The translations under genes and the position numbers were made by a program. 64,000 nt of DNA from positions 1,860,001-1,924,000 of the forward strand of contig NZ_CP090981.1 of NCBI RefSeq assembly GCF_021513135.1. Reading direction: 5' to 3'. Shown piece by piece: positions 27,650 to 37,092 of this stretch. The notes under the pieces are model-generated. The model searched no databases. It was not told where the DNA came from and saw only the letters and a list, made by a program, of their open reading frames with translations. Each line of letters opens with the position of its first letter. The first letter of the stretch is position 1. This DNA is from Vibrio sp. SS-MA-C1-2 (GTDB taxonomy: Bacteria; Pseudomonadota; Gammaproteobacteria; Enterobacterales; Vibrionaceae).

Positions 27650-28390
27650 ATGAAAAAAATTGCACTATTACTGCTCCCACTCTTTTTATTGGGTTGTGGA
27701 GAAAGCTTTGTTGAAAAAAATCCTGACCTCTCAATAGAGTATTTTCAGTCAGTTATGACGGTTAAGCAACAGGTTAACAAGATAGACGAGAAGTATAACA
27801 AAGCTGAGAATAGTGAGCATGCGTATCAGGAATATCAAAAAGAGATGACTGATTATCAAACGCAAGTGGCAAAAATTGATAAAGAAAATAGCGCAGAACA
27901 ACAGAGGGTAGATGCGATTAATGAGCCACTTGAACATGGGTATAAAGAGCAGGTGACCAATGCGGTAACTGCGTATTATAATGTAAAAGCACAGCATGCA
28001 AGTAATGGTTTTGAGCGCATCACTGTGCGAACTAAAGAGAAATTTGCGATGTCAGACTTTGACTATCATCAAGATTTTGCATTAGGTGGTAAGACGATAA
28101 GTAAACCAGATTATGAGCAAGGGCGATTTAATACTTACCCTGCAAAACCCGTCGAAGTAAAAAACGTTAGTGAAGAGCAGTTAGCAACCCTTAAAATCAA
28201 GAAGGAGCAAGAAGAAGATAAGCTTGCTCGTTTAATGAAAAAAACACAAGAATCTGGACTAGAAGTTGATTGGAATAAAGTATTTAGCCAGTATCAAGAT
28301 AAAGAAGAATTGATGGCCAGTGATCTATTAACGGCTCAAGATGCTGCCACTAAACAACAGATCCTATTGATTCTAAAAGAGAGTGAATAG
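27650..28390 (+). CDS. Putative lipoprotein with coiled-coil segments
   Basis: 246 residues. MKKIALLLLPLFLLGCGES is a lipoprotein signal with lipobox LLGC, Cys at residue 16. The mature protein is charged and helical, with likely coiled coils around residues 40-95 (VKQQVNKIDEKYNKAENSE) and 175-205 (TLKIKKEQEEDKLARLMKK). It would be anchored to the inner or outer membrane facing the periplasm. I recognise no named family. ATG 27650 is chosen because the signal peptide begins there. It is monocistronic, with the ERIC element at 28520 downstream. Confidence 0.75.
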   Translation: MKKIALLLLPLFLLGCGESFVEKNPDLSIEYFQSVMTVKQQVNKIDEKYNKAENSEHAYQEYQKEMTDYQTQVAKIDKENSAEQQRVDAINEPLEHGYKEQVTNAVTAYYNVKAQHASNGFERITVRTKEKFAMSDFDYHQDFALGGKTISKPDYEQGRFNTYPAKPVEVKNVSEEQLATLKIKKEQEEDKLARLMKKTQESGLEVDWNKVFSQYQDKEELMASDLLTAQDAATKQQILLILKESE

Positions 28391-28519
28391 TTACTTTAGA
28401 TAAGATAGTTATTTTAGATAAAATAGTTGCTTAAACATTAAGTTATAGAACTAAATTCATGACAGTGACTTTGCTATTATTAAGTCACCATTACTTTAGT
28501 GACCGTGGTAACTGATATT

Positions 28520-28648
28520 TATACCCAAAGTAATTGGAGTTGCTAGTCGGCGACAACTGAATGAAGCCCCATGAGTATAGGTTTTCTATATGATTGGGGC
28601 GAATGAATATCGCCAACAACCTAGCAACTTCAAGTAAGAAGGGGATAT
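28520..28648 (+). repeat. ERIC-type intergenic repeat
   Basis: Full length, from TATACCCAAAGTAATTGGAG to CAAGTAAGAAGGGGATAT. Its right end touches the stop codon of the leftward hypothetical gene at 28648-28650, so the repeat may supply the 3' end of that message. Confidence 0.92.
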
Positions 28649-29019
28649 TACTCTGCGTGATCCGTTATTGGACATTCACATTTAACCACTTTTTGAATCA
28701 TCTCAAAATCGATAGTTAATTTGCTCTTTTGAATAATCATCGCAATACCAGCTGCTTTTAAAGTACCAATAATCATCATCACGCGAGCGCATAATTCATT
28801 ATCATCTTCAATGCATTCTGCAATCTGCTCGGTCAGTTTTTTTATGAAGCACTGTTTACACGTACGTTCAGGGTATTGAATTAAATATTGTTGATAAAAA
28901 TAATCACAAGTATCAAAAAAATCCTTCGAAGTCATATCCGAAATATCAATAGATAAGGGAGAAGGGATTTCTTCATTGAATTGATTAGCGTTATTAAAGA
29001 TGATTTGAAAACTACTCAA
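28648..29019 (-). CDS. Hypothetical cysteine-containing cytoplasmic protein
   Basis: 123 residues, acidic, no membrane segment or signal peptide. Cysteines occur in CDYFYQQ, RTCKQCF, CIEDDNELC and VKCECP, so a metal site is possible. I recognise no family. The only available start is TTG 29019 without a ribosome binding site, as the frame is closed just upstream; a start at an internal codon cannot be excluded. Its stop lies at the edge of an ERIC element. Confidence 0.5.
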   Translation of the reverse strand: MSSFQIIFNNANQFNEEIPSPLSIDISDMTSKDFFDTCDYFYQQYLIQYPERTCKQCFIKKLTEQIAECIEDDNELCARVMMIIGTLKAAGIAMIIQKSKLTIDFEMIQKVVKCECPITDHAE

Positions 29020-29202
29020 GGGCGGTACCTATAGATTTTTTAGTAAAGGCCAAAATCAATGTCGATTAATTTGACCGGTAAAGTCATTGCCGCGATTATA
29101 GCATTAAACCATACATTGAAGTTGAATCTCTTTCTGGTCAATTTAACTGTTTTTGTTTAAATAGAGCCAATTTCGATAATATAACGATTAAAAGTTAGAT
29201 GA

Positions 29203-29709
29203 TTAATGTTTTAGTAAAAGAGCGGTTGATATCCCCGATGCAATAATGATGGTAATAAACTCCCCTTTACCACTCTTAAATAAATTAAGTGCAAAGCCAT
29301 CCTTTAAGGTGAAAATGGGGATGGGCTGTTTGTTTTGAATATCCCCTAAAAGGTGTAAACAACCACCAACAGCAAAGCCGAATAACATATAATCGTATAT
29401 TCTCTCATATTGAAATTGCCAAGGAAGTAGGGGGGTATCGGCAAGTTGACAATAAGAGAAATAGAGTAACATTAGCCATAGTGAAGCGACATGTGTAATG
29501 GTTCGATGTTTTATCACTCGGCGAATAATCACCTTTTTACCTTTTTTTTGTTTAATCGGTATTTCTAACCAATCTGGAGCCGTTGAACCCAACAAACAAA
29601 ATATAGTGCTGAGCATAGCCATAGGAATAGAATGGTCAAATTGATAAGTCATGTAACCCAAACCGGGAGCCATTGCCATTGCTGATAAAATATGACCTTT
29701 ACCTGTCAT
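29203..29709 (-). CDS. YdjM-like inner-membrane metal-dependent hydrolase (DUF457 family)
   Basis: 168 residues. MTGKGHILSAMAMAPGLGY at the N-terminus, GSTAPDWLEIP with an acidic residue, and RTITHVASLWLMLL are the conserved His/Asp motifs of the YdjM/DUF457 family; FAVGGCLHLLGDIQNKQP adds the second HLxxD motif. Four hydrophobic stretches make it an inner-membrane protein. The E. coli member is induced in the SOS response; I did not find an evident LexA box here. AGGGC precedes the start. Substrate unknown. Confidence 0.8.
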   Translation of the reverse strand: MTGKGHILSAMAMAPGLGYMTYQFDHSIPMAMLSTIFCLLGSTAPDWLEIPIKQKKGKKVIIRRVIKHRTITHVASLWLMLLYFSYCQLADTPLLPWQFQYERIYDYMLFGFAVGGCLHLLGDIQNKQPIPIFTLKDGFALNLFKSGKGEFITIIIASGISTALLLKH

Positions 29710-29840
29710 TATAATGCCCTAATTAAAATGTAACGAGCTGAATAATATACACTTAATAGTTTTTGTGCAACTGGATTGGTATTTAAGTTTAGGCTTATTT
29801 TTAAAGTGATTTAAGTTACATGTTAGTGATATCTTTACCG

Positions 29841-29922
29841 TATATACCCTTCATGCTTTAAGTTGCTAAGTTGTTGGCTGTACTCGTTTGCCGAGTAGCG
29901 ACTCCAATTATTTTAGGTATAT
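29841..29922 (-). repeat. ERIC-type repeat, internally deleted
   Basis: Both ends are present (TATATACCCTTCATGCTTTAAG and TCCAATTATTTTAGGTATA) but about 45 central bases are missing, leaving an 82-base element that can still fold on itself. Confidence 0.8.
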
Positions 29923-30034
29923 AAAATTAAAACATAGAGTGATCCTATATATAGAATATCAAGTTCCATAAACGATACTAGCGGTTTATTGGCGGGGTAT
30001 TTATAATTATCCTAATATTTTACTATTCAAAATC

Positions 30035-30088
30035 TAGTTATTAGTTATTAGTTATTAGTTATTAGTTATTAGTTATTAGTTATTAGTT
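30035..30088 (+). repeat. Heptanucleotide microsatellite (TAGTTAT)n
   Basis: 54 bases of perfect TAGTTAT repeats, 7.7 copies, ending 137 bases before the start codon of the V/P-repeat gene. Arrays of this kind change length by slipped-strand mispairing, and a 7-base unit shifts helical phase, so it could tune the downstream promoter. Confidence 0.9.
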
Positions 30089-30225
30089 CGTTGTTTATTA
30101 AATGTTAATATTTTAATGTTGAGAGATATTTTTCACCATAATTTGCAAATTTAACAGTTAGCTGTCATTGGTTTTTGACTGTTTAAATACAATAAAGTCG
30201 ATTATTAAAAAGTAGGAAAACCCAG

Positions 30226-30567
30226 ATGTCGAATAAATTTGTTTTAGCTGCAATTGCTGTTGCTTCCCTTGTGACTGCTACCGCTTCTCAAGCCGCTGTT
30301 GTTGTTAATAACCATCATAATAATGCAGTCGTTGTAAGACCTGCACGTACCGTTGTGGTTAAGCCTGCTCCAGTTGTTGTTAGACCCGCTCCGGTTGTTG
30401 TTGCACCTAGACCTGTCGTTGTTGCACCTAGACCTGTCGTTATTGTACCGACGGCTGCTTGGGGGCGTCGTGTTGTTTGGATTGATGGTCGTCGTATCGT
30501 TTTACGTGTATCACCAGTCGGCGTGCCTTATATCCACCGTGGCGGCTCTTGGGTTGTTTATCGCTAA
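30226..30567 (+). CDS. Exported valine/proline-repeat protein
   Basis: 113 residues. A signal peptide (MSNKFVLAAIAVASLVTATASQA) leads to a histidine/asparagine patch (NNHHNN) and repeats of the type PxPVVVxP over residues 40-75. A compact, basic C-terminus follows (GRRVVWIDGRRIVLRVS, YIHRGGSWVVYR). A 21-bp DNA unit is tandemly duplicated exactly at 30397-30438, showing recent repeat growth. It is probably periplasmic or surface-associated; similar V/P-rich proteins are poorly characterised. The heptanucleotide array lies upstream and a terminator downstream. Confidence 0.8.
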   Translation: MSNKFVLAAIAVASLVTATASQAAVVVNNHHNNAVVVRPARTVVVKPAPVVVRPAPVVVAPRPVVVAPRPVVIVPTAAWGRRVVWIDGRRIVLRVSPVGVPYIHRGGSWVVYR

Positions 30568-30625
30568 ACGAAACTATCTTATTGTAATACAATAAATTCC
30601 TTTCTGTTTGATGCAGAAAGTAGAT

Positions 30626-30670
30626 AAGCTCTATTTGTTCAGTCTCTGATTGTAGCAATAGAGCTTTTTT
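30626..30670 (+). terminator. Rho-independent terminator
   Basis: AAGCTCTAT pairs with ATAGAGCTT, followed by a T tract, 60 bases after the V/P-repeat gene. Confidence 0.85.
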
Positions 30671-30764
30671 ATTGCTTGTTATCTTTGTTTTAATTAGATG
30701 TTTCTTATAACTTTGCTATATTTAGTAAATAATTGACAATTAATTAACAGGTTAACAATAACTG

Positions 30765-33161
30765 ATGGAAAGACCTTTTAAGCGTTATCGACATTTAATC
30801 ACCGCAACCTTTATTCTGATCTTATCAGGTTGTGCCATTTATGCTGGAGTTAACTATGACTCTTTGTACGGTAAAGCTAAACCCCAACCCCGAATTGTTG
30901 AGTTAAATAATAGCGCTGCAGAACATTATTTAACGGAAGTTAAACCGATTATTGATAAACGATGTGTAGTTTGTCATGCCTGTTATGATGCTCCATGTCA
31001 ATTGAAGTTATCTTCTCCGGAAGGTATTGATCGTGGCTCTGATAAGAATAAGATTTACCATGGTACTCGTTTAACCGAAGCTGAATTAACTCGACTTTTT
31101 ATTGATGCACAATCAACAGAAGAATGGCGTAATAAAGGTTTTTCTCCTGTATTGAATGAACGTTTACAAGTTGAAGAGGCGAACACACAAGCTGCAGTAT
31201 TAGCCAGAATGTTAACGTTGAAGCAAAATAATCCATTACCTGAAGAGAAAATCTTAAAACAAGATGAATGGGACTTTTCATTAGACCGTAATCAACAATG
31301 TCCAACGATGGATGAAATGGCAAAGTATGAGCAAGAAAAGCTATTGTGGGGCATGCCATATGGATTGCCGCAAGTCGATGACCATGAAAATGAAGTGCTA
31401 ATGAACTGGGTTGCGGCAGGCGGTATTATGGCTGATTCCGTCGTTGTCACGAATCTTGAAAAAATTGAGATAGAAAAATGGGAGAGTTTCTTAAATGGTG
31501 ATTCTTTAAAACAACAAGTTACAAGTCGATATATCTTTGAACATCTGTATGTTTCTAATATTTACTTCAGCGATTTAATCCCAGAAGGAAATAAAAAACA
31601 ACCTAATTTCTTTAAATTAGTTCGTTCAACAACACCACCTGGTCAGGCTGTGGACATTATTGCTACACGTCGACCTTATAATGATCCGGGGGTTGAGCGT
31701 GTCTATTATCGATTAATTCCAGTATTAAGCACGATTGTCGATAAAACGCACATGCCTTATCGTTTCAGTAATGAAAAACTATCTCGTATTAATGAGCTAT
31801 TCTTCGAGACAAAATATGAAGTGACTAAGTTACCGAGCTATGAGAGTAAAGTTGCCGCTAATCCACTTACTGCATTCACTGAATTGCCTATTGAAGCCCG
31901 TTATCGTTTTATGCTGGATGAAGCACAAAATACTATTATGGCATATATTAAAGGGCCAGTTTGTCGTGGGCAGTTAGCGTTAAATGTCATTAATGATCGC
32001 TTTTGGGTTTTCTTTATTGACCCCGCTAATTCTAATATGTCTACCGTTAATAAGTTTTTCACGTCTCAAGAAAAGAATCTCCGTTTACCCGCTGAAAAGC
32101 AGTCTATAGTCCTTCCTATCACGACTTGGACTGGATATGCAAAAGAAGTCGCTGAATATATTGAAGCTAAAAATACATTTCTTGATCAGCAGTTTAAAGA
32201 GGGGAACTACTTAACGCCTTATTTAATTTGGGATGGAGATGGTAATAATAGTAATGCTGCATTAACTGTTTTTCGTCATTTTGATAGTGCTACTGTGACT
32301 AAAGGTTTAGTGGGTGATTCACCAAAAACGGCTTGGATTATTGATTATTCATTAATTGAGCGTATTCATTATTTATTGGTCGCTGGGTTTGATGTTTATG
32401 GTAACTATGGCCATCAATTAGTGACCCGTATGTATATGGATTTTTTACGTATGGAAGGTGAATCTAACTTTTTAGTTCTGTTACCGCCAGAAGAGCGAAC
32501 AAAAGAGTTAACGGATTGGTATCAAGATGCAGATTTGACCTTAACAAAATTTATTGGTCGTAATATTGCTCCGATTAAGCAGCCACCTAATATTGAATAT
32601 TCAACGGATAATCCAAAAGAGGAATTATTCCATTTACTTAAAGCGCGAGTCGCTCCTGTACATATGAATCGTTATGATCTAAATGAAACAGAATTAAGTG
32701 AAAACGCAATTGAAGAGTTAAATAAACTTAATCAACTTAAGGGTAAATCAGCTTCGATATTTCCTGAAATCACCTCAATTATGGTGATGCCGACGGATAA
32801 AAATGTTGAACCTCAGCTTTTTACACTGCTAAGAAATAGTGCTCATAAAAATATTTCTAGCCTCTTTGATGAAAAGAAAAATAGATTGTACAACAGAGAT
32901 ACAGTGACGTTAGTTCGCGGTGTTTTAGGCAGTTATCCGGAAGCCTTTTGGTTGATAGATGAATCTGATTTGCCAAAATTAACACAAAAAGTATTATCCG
33001 TGACAAATGAAACACAATACTCAGAGTTATTGGATGAGTTCGGCATTCGTAGAACTAATCCCGATTTCTGGTCGTTTAGTGATCAATATAATGAGCAGTA
33101 TAAAAAGAACCACCCAATTAGTTCTGGCCTATTAGATTATAATCGTTTACAGAATAGATAA
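30765..33161 (+). CDS. cti: Fatty acid cis/trans isomerase, heme c type
   Basis: 798 residues, matching the Cti family. An N-terminal hydrophobic segment with LSGC (ATFILILSGCA) suggests a lipoprotein or anchored signal; the mature N-terminus carries the heme-c motif CVVCH (about residue 66), and most of the protein is the Cti domain (MPYGLP, FNGxxL-like region SFLNGDS, HMNRYDLNE). Cti turns cis- into trans-unsaturated phospholipid acyl chains in the periplasm without energy input, stiffening the membrane under solvent or temperature stress. It is monocistronic. Symbol given by family recognition. Confidence 0.88.
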   Translation: MERPFKRYRHLITATFILILSGCAIYAGVNYDSLYGKAKPQPRIVELNNSAAEHYLTEVKPIIDKRCVVCHACYDAPCQLKLSSPEGIDRGSDKNKIYHGTRLTEAELTRLFIDAQSTEEWRNKGFSPVLNERLQVEEANTQAAVLARMLTLKQNNPLPEEKILKQDEWDFSLDRNQQCPTMDEMAKYEQEKLLWGMPYGLPQVDDHENEVLMNWVAAGGIMADSVVVTNLEKIEIEKWESFLNGDSLKQQVTSRYIFEHLYVSNIYFSDLIPEGNKKQPNFFKLVRSTTPPGQAVDIIATRRPYNDPGVERVYYRLIPVLSTIVDKTHMPYRFSNEKLSRINELFFETKYEVTKLPSYESKVAANPLTAFTELPIEARYRFMLDEAQNTIMAYIKGPVCRGQLALNVINDRFWVFFIDPANSNMSTVNKFFTSQEKNLRLPAEKQSIVLPITTWTGYAKEVAEYIEAKNTFLDQQFKEGNYLTPYLIWDGDGNNSNAALTVFRHFDSATVTKGLVGDSPKTAWIIDYSLIERIHYLLVAGFDVYGNYGHQLVTRMYMDFLRMEGESNFLVLLPPEERTKELTDWYQDADLTLTKFIGRNIAPIKQPPNIEYSTDNPKEELFHLLKARVAPVHMNRYDLNETELSENAIEELNKLNQLKGKSASIFPEITSIMVMPTDKNVEPQLFTLLRNSAHKNISSLFDEKKNRLYNRDTVTLVRGVLGSYPEAFWLIDESDLPKLTQKVLSVTNETQYSELLDEFGIRRTNPDFWSFSDQYNEQYKKNHPISSGLLDYNRLQNR

Positions 33162-33495
33162 GTAAACGCACGGCTAAAAAAGCTAGCATTTTGATTATAA
33201 AAGATTAAATGTTGGCTTTTCTTATTCATAAATTAAGTGGTTAAACAGTTGCTGCCGAATCTTATTTGAGGTAACTGAAATATCCCCCAGACTGAATAAG
33301 GTGGTCTACACTAAAGTGTGTGATATGTAATTGGGAGTAAAATATTGATCTGGATGATATGTAGCAATTCAGTTAAGTTATTTCTGTTATGGAAGGCATA
33401 CCGCAGACGGAAAGCTGCATTAGAAACGCAATAAACTAAAAGCCCACTTAGATCTTTATTAAACGTCTAGAAGTGTAAGGTCTAAGTGGGTATTT
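33162..33495. terminator. Convergent spacer with two hairpin terminators
   Basis: 334 bases between cti and the leftward DUF547 gene. Near 33176-33220 an imperfect hairpin (AAAAGCTAGCATTT / AAATGTTGGCTTTT) fits cti termination. At 33442-33491 GCCCACTTAGA pairs with TCTAAGTGGGT and fits termination of the DUF547 gene. No other content seen. Confidence 0.7.
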
Positions 33496-34278
33496 TTATT
33501 TTATGTCGTTGAGATTCCAATCATATTCATATTCGATATTTTTAGGGAAAGGTTTTATCGTTGGTTTATATTGTTTTAAGTGTTTAAAAAGTTGCTGTTG
33601 AGAGCCAAAGTCAACACTAAACCATTCATAAATTGATGATAATTGAATTTCATCTTCTTTTTCTAAAACACCTTTTTTACTATTAATAAATTCAGCCGCA
33701 GCCTTGTCTAATAAAGCTTCACTATTATTAGCCGTAAATACTTTATTTTGTAAATTTGGGCAACCTAAGCTGGCACAATTCACGGCGTAATGCGTTCTTG
33801 GATCTTGCCATATAGGCCTCAGAATTCGATGTTCAATATCATTTAATGTTAACTTTTTTCCTTCTACGGTTAGTTGCTCCTCATCCCAAGGTCCAAAGCT
33901 AAAGAAGCCACCAATTTTTGTTATAGATTTAACTGGATAATTATCAAGAATAACTTTAACTGTCGTGGCATTGTATAAATTGACCCAATAAGCATATTGT
34001 TCTTGTCTATTGAGTTGACGAGGATCTTGTTCTTGTAAGCTTTTTAAATAGTTATTTAATTTTTTGTTATCTGTTTTGGTTACGGCATGATAATCAAATA
34101 ATGTATATTCACCTTGTTGGTGTAAATAAGTATCGAGCAGATCTTGGTAAGATTGATGTGAAATTATCGTGGCATTGGTTGGATCTGAGTGGTCCCAAAA
34201 AGCCCATAATTCTGACTTTTGAGCGGCAAAGCTCTGAAATGAAAGTAAGGTGAGTAACACGGCGAAAAAATATTTCAT
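33496..34278 (-). CDS. DUF547 family exported protein
   Basis: 260 residues. MKYFFAVLLTLLSFQSFA is a signal peptide. The DUF547 domain has YAYWVNLYNATTVKVILDNYPVKSI, FGPWDEEQLTVEGKKLTLNDIEHRILRP and the conserved HYAVNCASLGCPNL. These proteins are found in many bacteria and plants; a papain-like or glutathione-linked activity has been proposed but is unproven. ATG 34278 is 7 bases after AAAGG; the ATG at 34284 directly abuts that site and is less likely. Two ERIC elements lie upstream. Confidence 0.85.
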   Translation of the reverse strand: MKYFFAVLLTLLSFQSFAAQKSELWAFWDHSDPTNATIISHQSYQDLLDTYLHQQGEYTLFDYHAVTKTDNKKLNNYLKSLQEQDPRQLNRQEQYAYWVNLYNATTVKVILDNYPVKSITKIGGFFSFGPWDEEQLTVEGKKLTLNDIEHRILRPIWQDPRTHYAVNCASLGCPNLQNKVFTANNSEALLDKAAAEFINSKKGVLEKEDEIQLSSIYEWFSVDFGSQQQLFKHLKQYKPTIKPFPKNIEYEYDWNLNDIK

Positions 34279-34346
34279 AAACATCCTTTATTAAAATTGA
34301 CTCCTTTATTGATAATAAACCATATTGATAACAATTGTTTGATAAA

Positions 34347-34473
34347 TATACCCTTCTTACTTGACGCTGCTAGGTTGTTGACGGCATTCATTCGCCTAAT
34401 CATATAGAACATCGATACTCATGGGATCTCATTCACTTGTCGCCTACTAACAACTCCAATTACTTTGGGTATA
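34347..34473 (-). repeat. ERIC-type repeat, first of a direct pair
   Basis: Full length (TATACCCTTCTTACTTGACG to CAATTACTTTGGGTATA). Separated by about 70 bases and a hairpin from a second copy in the same orientation. Confidence 0.92.
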
Positions 34474-34509
34474 AACGAAGAATGAATAACAGTAAAACAT
34501 TCTTCGTTT
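34473..34509 (-). terminator. Terminator hairpin between two ERIC copies
   Basis: AAACGAAGAATG and CATTCTTCGTTT form a perfect 12-bp stem around a 13-base loop, ending in TTTATA on the minus strand. It probably terminates the leftward peptidase/DMT unit. Confidence 0.75.
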
Positions 34510-34542
34510 CTAATATTTTTTGTTGTAAAAACAATGACTATT

Positions 34543-34667
34543 TATCACCTTCTACTTTAAGCTGCTAGTTGTTGGCTGTATTCGTTCGCCCCAACTATAT
34601 AGAACATCGATACTCATGGGGCTCACTCACTTGCCGCCTACTAACAACGCCAATTATTTTAGGTATA
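34543..34667 (-). repeat. ERIC-type repeat, second of a direct pair
   Basis: Full length, ending CAATTATTTTAGGTATA; its first arm reads CACCTTCTACTTTAAGCTGC, slightly shortened. It lies between the DMT transporter end and the hairpin at 34473. Confidence 0.88.
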
Positions 34668-34720
34668 GAAGTAGAAGGCGACTGATTATTGTGCTGGGAA
34701 GATTAATTAAATAAAGATAA

Positions 34721-35701
34721 TTAAGCGTTACTGGTTTCTAATGCTTTTTTCTCTTCTTTTGTCTCTGTTTTCGATTCATATTTAGTGAATACATACAATG
34801 CGACTACAATCAGAGAAACAATAATGGTTTTACCAAAGTGTAGTTCTTCACCTAGTGTAGCAACAGCGACAACATAACCAACTAATGGCATTAAATTTAG
34901 TGCCATTGTGGCTTTCTCTACACCAATTTGTTTGAATGAATAGAGTTGAACTAAGTAACTACCCCCTGAGATACCTGTACCTAAGAAGATAAGTAAACCA
35001 ATTAATAAAGGACTTGATAAGATAATATTGATTTGGGAAAGATCCAAATCCATGGCAAATACAACGATGATACCCAATGCCGCTACAGAGATGTACTGGA
35101 ATAACATTGAAACAACAGAACCATACTTATCTGCAAGACTGGCACGTAAATGAGCTGTCCAAGCAAGAGCAAGCATAGAGCAAGTTACATAAACATAACC
35201 AAGGATTGGAGTACCACCTTCAATTTGAGTTGTTGGTCCAACACTCATTGCGTAGATACACACCGCAGAAGCAATAAATGCACCCCATTGAACTTTATTC
35301 ATTTTGAAATTCATGAACATCATGCCAAAGAAGACAGTTGCAAAAGGCTGCATCCCTTGAATGACGCCATTCTCTGTTGCACCAATATGGGACAATGATA
35401 AAAAATTGAATAGAGAAAAGACACCTTGTCCAACAATGCCACAGAAAGCTATTTTCAAATAATCTTGCTTTTCAATTTTTAGTTTACCCCCTAAATCCTT
35501 ACTTAGACTTTCACTTTTCGATGTAAAGAAGAAAATAATGGAAAGACCAATAACCGCAGTGACATATCTAAAAAAGACTAAAGTCATTGGGTCGACAGCC
35601 ATTGATAAAGGCTTGGATACAACACCGGTTACACCCCAAATAACGGCAACGGCAATCGCTGCAACCCAACCCAAAAATACATTCTTATTACTTGTGTTCA
35701 T
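34721..35701 (-). CDS. EamA/DMT-family transporter (paralogue 1 of 2)
   Basis: 326 residues, ten membrane helices in two EamA repeats (IWGVTGVVSKPL; GIVGQGVFSLFNFLSLSHIGATENGVIQG; GVEKATMALNLMPLVGYVVAV). The drug/metabolite superfamily exports amino acids and related small metabolites, a few import. It follows the M24 peptidase gene by 84 bases in the same direction, so the two are likely cotranscribed. Aligned motifs show it is a paralogue of the transporter at 38705-39664 in the neighbouring unit. It may export a by-product of the peptidase reaction. Confidence 0.88.
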   Translation of the reverse strand: MNTSNKNVFLGWVAAIAVAVIWGVTGVVSKPLSMAVDPMTLVFFRYVTAVIGLSIIFFFTSKSESLSKDLGGKLKIEKQDYLKIAFCGIVGQGVFSLFNFLSLSHIGATENGVIQGMQPFATVFFGMMFMNFKMNKVQWGAFIASAVCIYAMSVGPTTQIEGGTPILGYVYVTCSMLALAWTAHLRASLADKYGSVVSMLFQYISVAALGIIVVFAMDLDLSQINIILSSPLLIGLLIFLGTGISGGSYLVQLYSFKQIGVEKATMALNLMPLVGYVVAVATLGEELHFGKTIIVSLIVVALYVFTKYESKTETKEEKKALETSNA

Positions 35702-35785
35702 ACATATCCTTATATTTTTATTATGATTTTTAGCTGTTTATTCATTTTCTATAATAAACAGCTATGATTTTTGGAAATTTATTGA

Positions 35786-36952
35786 TTAAAGAATGATTAG
35801 TTCAGGCTCGGCACGCTCAGATAGCCATTCAGCACCATTTTCTGTAATAACAATATTTTCTTCATGAACCATCGATTTGCCCGGAGCATAAACCATTCCA
35901 GGCTCTAATGTTAATACCATTCCGGGTTCCAGTAGTGTGTTATCAGTTGCTGTGTTTGATGGACGTTCTGTTAACTCCATACCTAAACCATGACCAAGAC
36001 GACCGACATCATTACCTAAAGCGCCATTTGCTTCTAACACACCCCACATAGCGTTATAAATATCAGTTGTTGTTGCGCCGGGTTTTGCTGCTTCAAAGCC
36101 TTTGGTTGTTGCTTCATACGTTGCTCGATAAGCAGCTTTAGTCTGCTCACTGGCATGACCAAAAGCCCAATTACGATCAAAATCTGAGAAGTAACCATCA
36201 CGAACAGCACCAGTATCGATAATTAAGACATCACCGTCTTCAATAATACGGTCTGTTGGACCCATAATAATACTGTCATAACCATCAGGACCTGAACCTG
36301 CGATGATATATGGGCACTCATCAGCACCTGCTAATAACATATCAACGCGGAATTGTTTACAAATTTCACGCTCAGTCATACCAGCTTTTGCATATTCAGG
36401 GATTTTATTAAAACCGATATTAGTGATACGACAGATTTCACGCGTTTTTTCGATTTCTGCTTGAGATTTGATTTGACGAAGACCATGCATTTCTAAAGAA
36501 ACATCAACAAACTCTTTTTTAACCATGGTTGTTAAGGCGAGATAATTATTAATTGGCATACGTAAGTGTGACTCTATACCGAGAGTTGCACCGACACGAC
36601 CATGACGACAAGGTAATGAGTTTAATGCACTGGCGACTAAACTAATGCCATCATCTTCAGGGCGTGGTGATGGCCATGTGATAATATTATCTACCCATGT
36701 TGATGCCATACCGCTTGCACCAATCTCAGGAATGATGGCAATAGGTTTACCTTCAGCAGGGATGATCACAAACCAAGGACGAGTAGGGCTATGCCAAAAT
36801 TGAGTATGGAAGCCGGTAAAATAACGAACGTTAGGCTCAGTAGTAAATATCATCGCATCGAGATTTTTATCGTGCATGACTTTTTGAGCTCGAGCTGTTC
36901 TATTTTCAAATTCAGAAATCTCAAAGCCACGTTGTAGGTAATCATTTATCAT
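35786..36952 (-). CDS. M24-family metallopeptidase (Xaa-Pro/creatinase/ectoine hydrolase type)
   Basis: 388 residues: an N-terminal creatinase-like domain (RAQKVMHDKNLDAMIFTTEPNVRYFTGF) and a C-terminal pita-bread fold with all metal ligands (IDTGAVRDGYFSDFDR, GHGLGME, LEPGMVY, HEENIVI). Family members cleave Xaa-Pro bonds, creatine, or the ring of ectoine (DoeA/EutD). The second ATG at 36952 is favoured since AAGGA lies 8 bases away from it but touches the first ATG at 36961. It heads a two-gene leftward unit with a DMT exporter. Its promoter region carries the 51-bp block shared with the EutA-like gene. The substrate is probably the same compound that the M20 enzyme next door processes. Confidence 0.85.
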   Translation of the reverse strand: MINDYLQRGFEISEFENRTARAQKVMHDKNLDAMIFTTEPNVRYFTGFHTQFWHSPTRPWFVIIPAEGKPIAIIPEIGASGMASTWVDNIITWPSPRPEDDGISLVASALNSLPCRHGRVGATLGIESHLRMPINNYLALTTMVKKEFVDVSLEMHGLRQIKSQAEIEKTREICRITNIGFNKIPEYAKAGMTEREICKQFRVDMLLAGADECPYIIAGSGPDGYDSIIMGPTDRIIEDGDVLIIDTGAVRDGYFSDFDRNWAFGHASEQTKAAYRATYEATTKGFEAAKPGATTTDIYNAMWGVLEANGALGNDVGRLGHGLGMELTERPSNTATDNTLLEPGMVLTLEPGMVYAPGKSMVHEENIVITENGAEWLSERAEPELIIL

Positions 36953-37041
36953 GTTAATCATCCTTGTCGTTATGATTTAAGTTATATAAAAAGTGGTTAT
37001 TAATAATTATTATCTGATGGAAATTATACTAATTCATTTCT

Positions 37042-37092
37042 TAGTTAAATAATGTGACCTTCATCTCACGGTTAACTTTAGTTTACTTTTGG
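37042..37092. promoter_or_regulatory. Conserved 51-bp block, copy A
   Basis: Begins TAGTTAAATAATGTGACCT, then TCTCA, GGTTA and GTTTACT at fixed spacing. 42 of 51 bases match copy B at 40761 (counted by hand). It contains TGTGA-N6-TCTCA, close to a CRP site, followed by repeated TTAACT/TTTACT motifs. It lies 90 bases upstream of the M24 start. Confidence 0.7.

Larger units (their letters stand above)
29710..30225. other. Repeat-bearing intergenic region
   Basis: 516 bases holding a shortened ERIC copy (29841-29922) and a heptanucleotide tandem array (30035-30088) upstream of the V/P-repeat gene. No coding potential seen. Confidence 0.6.
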
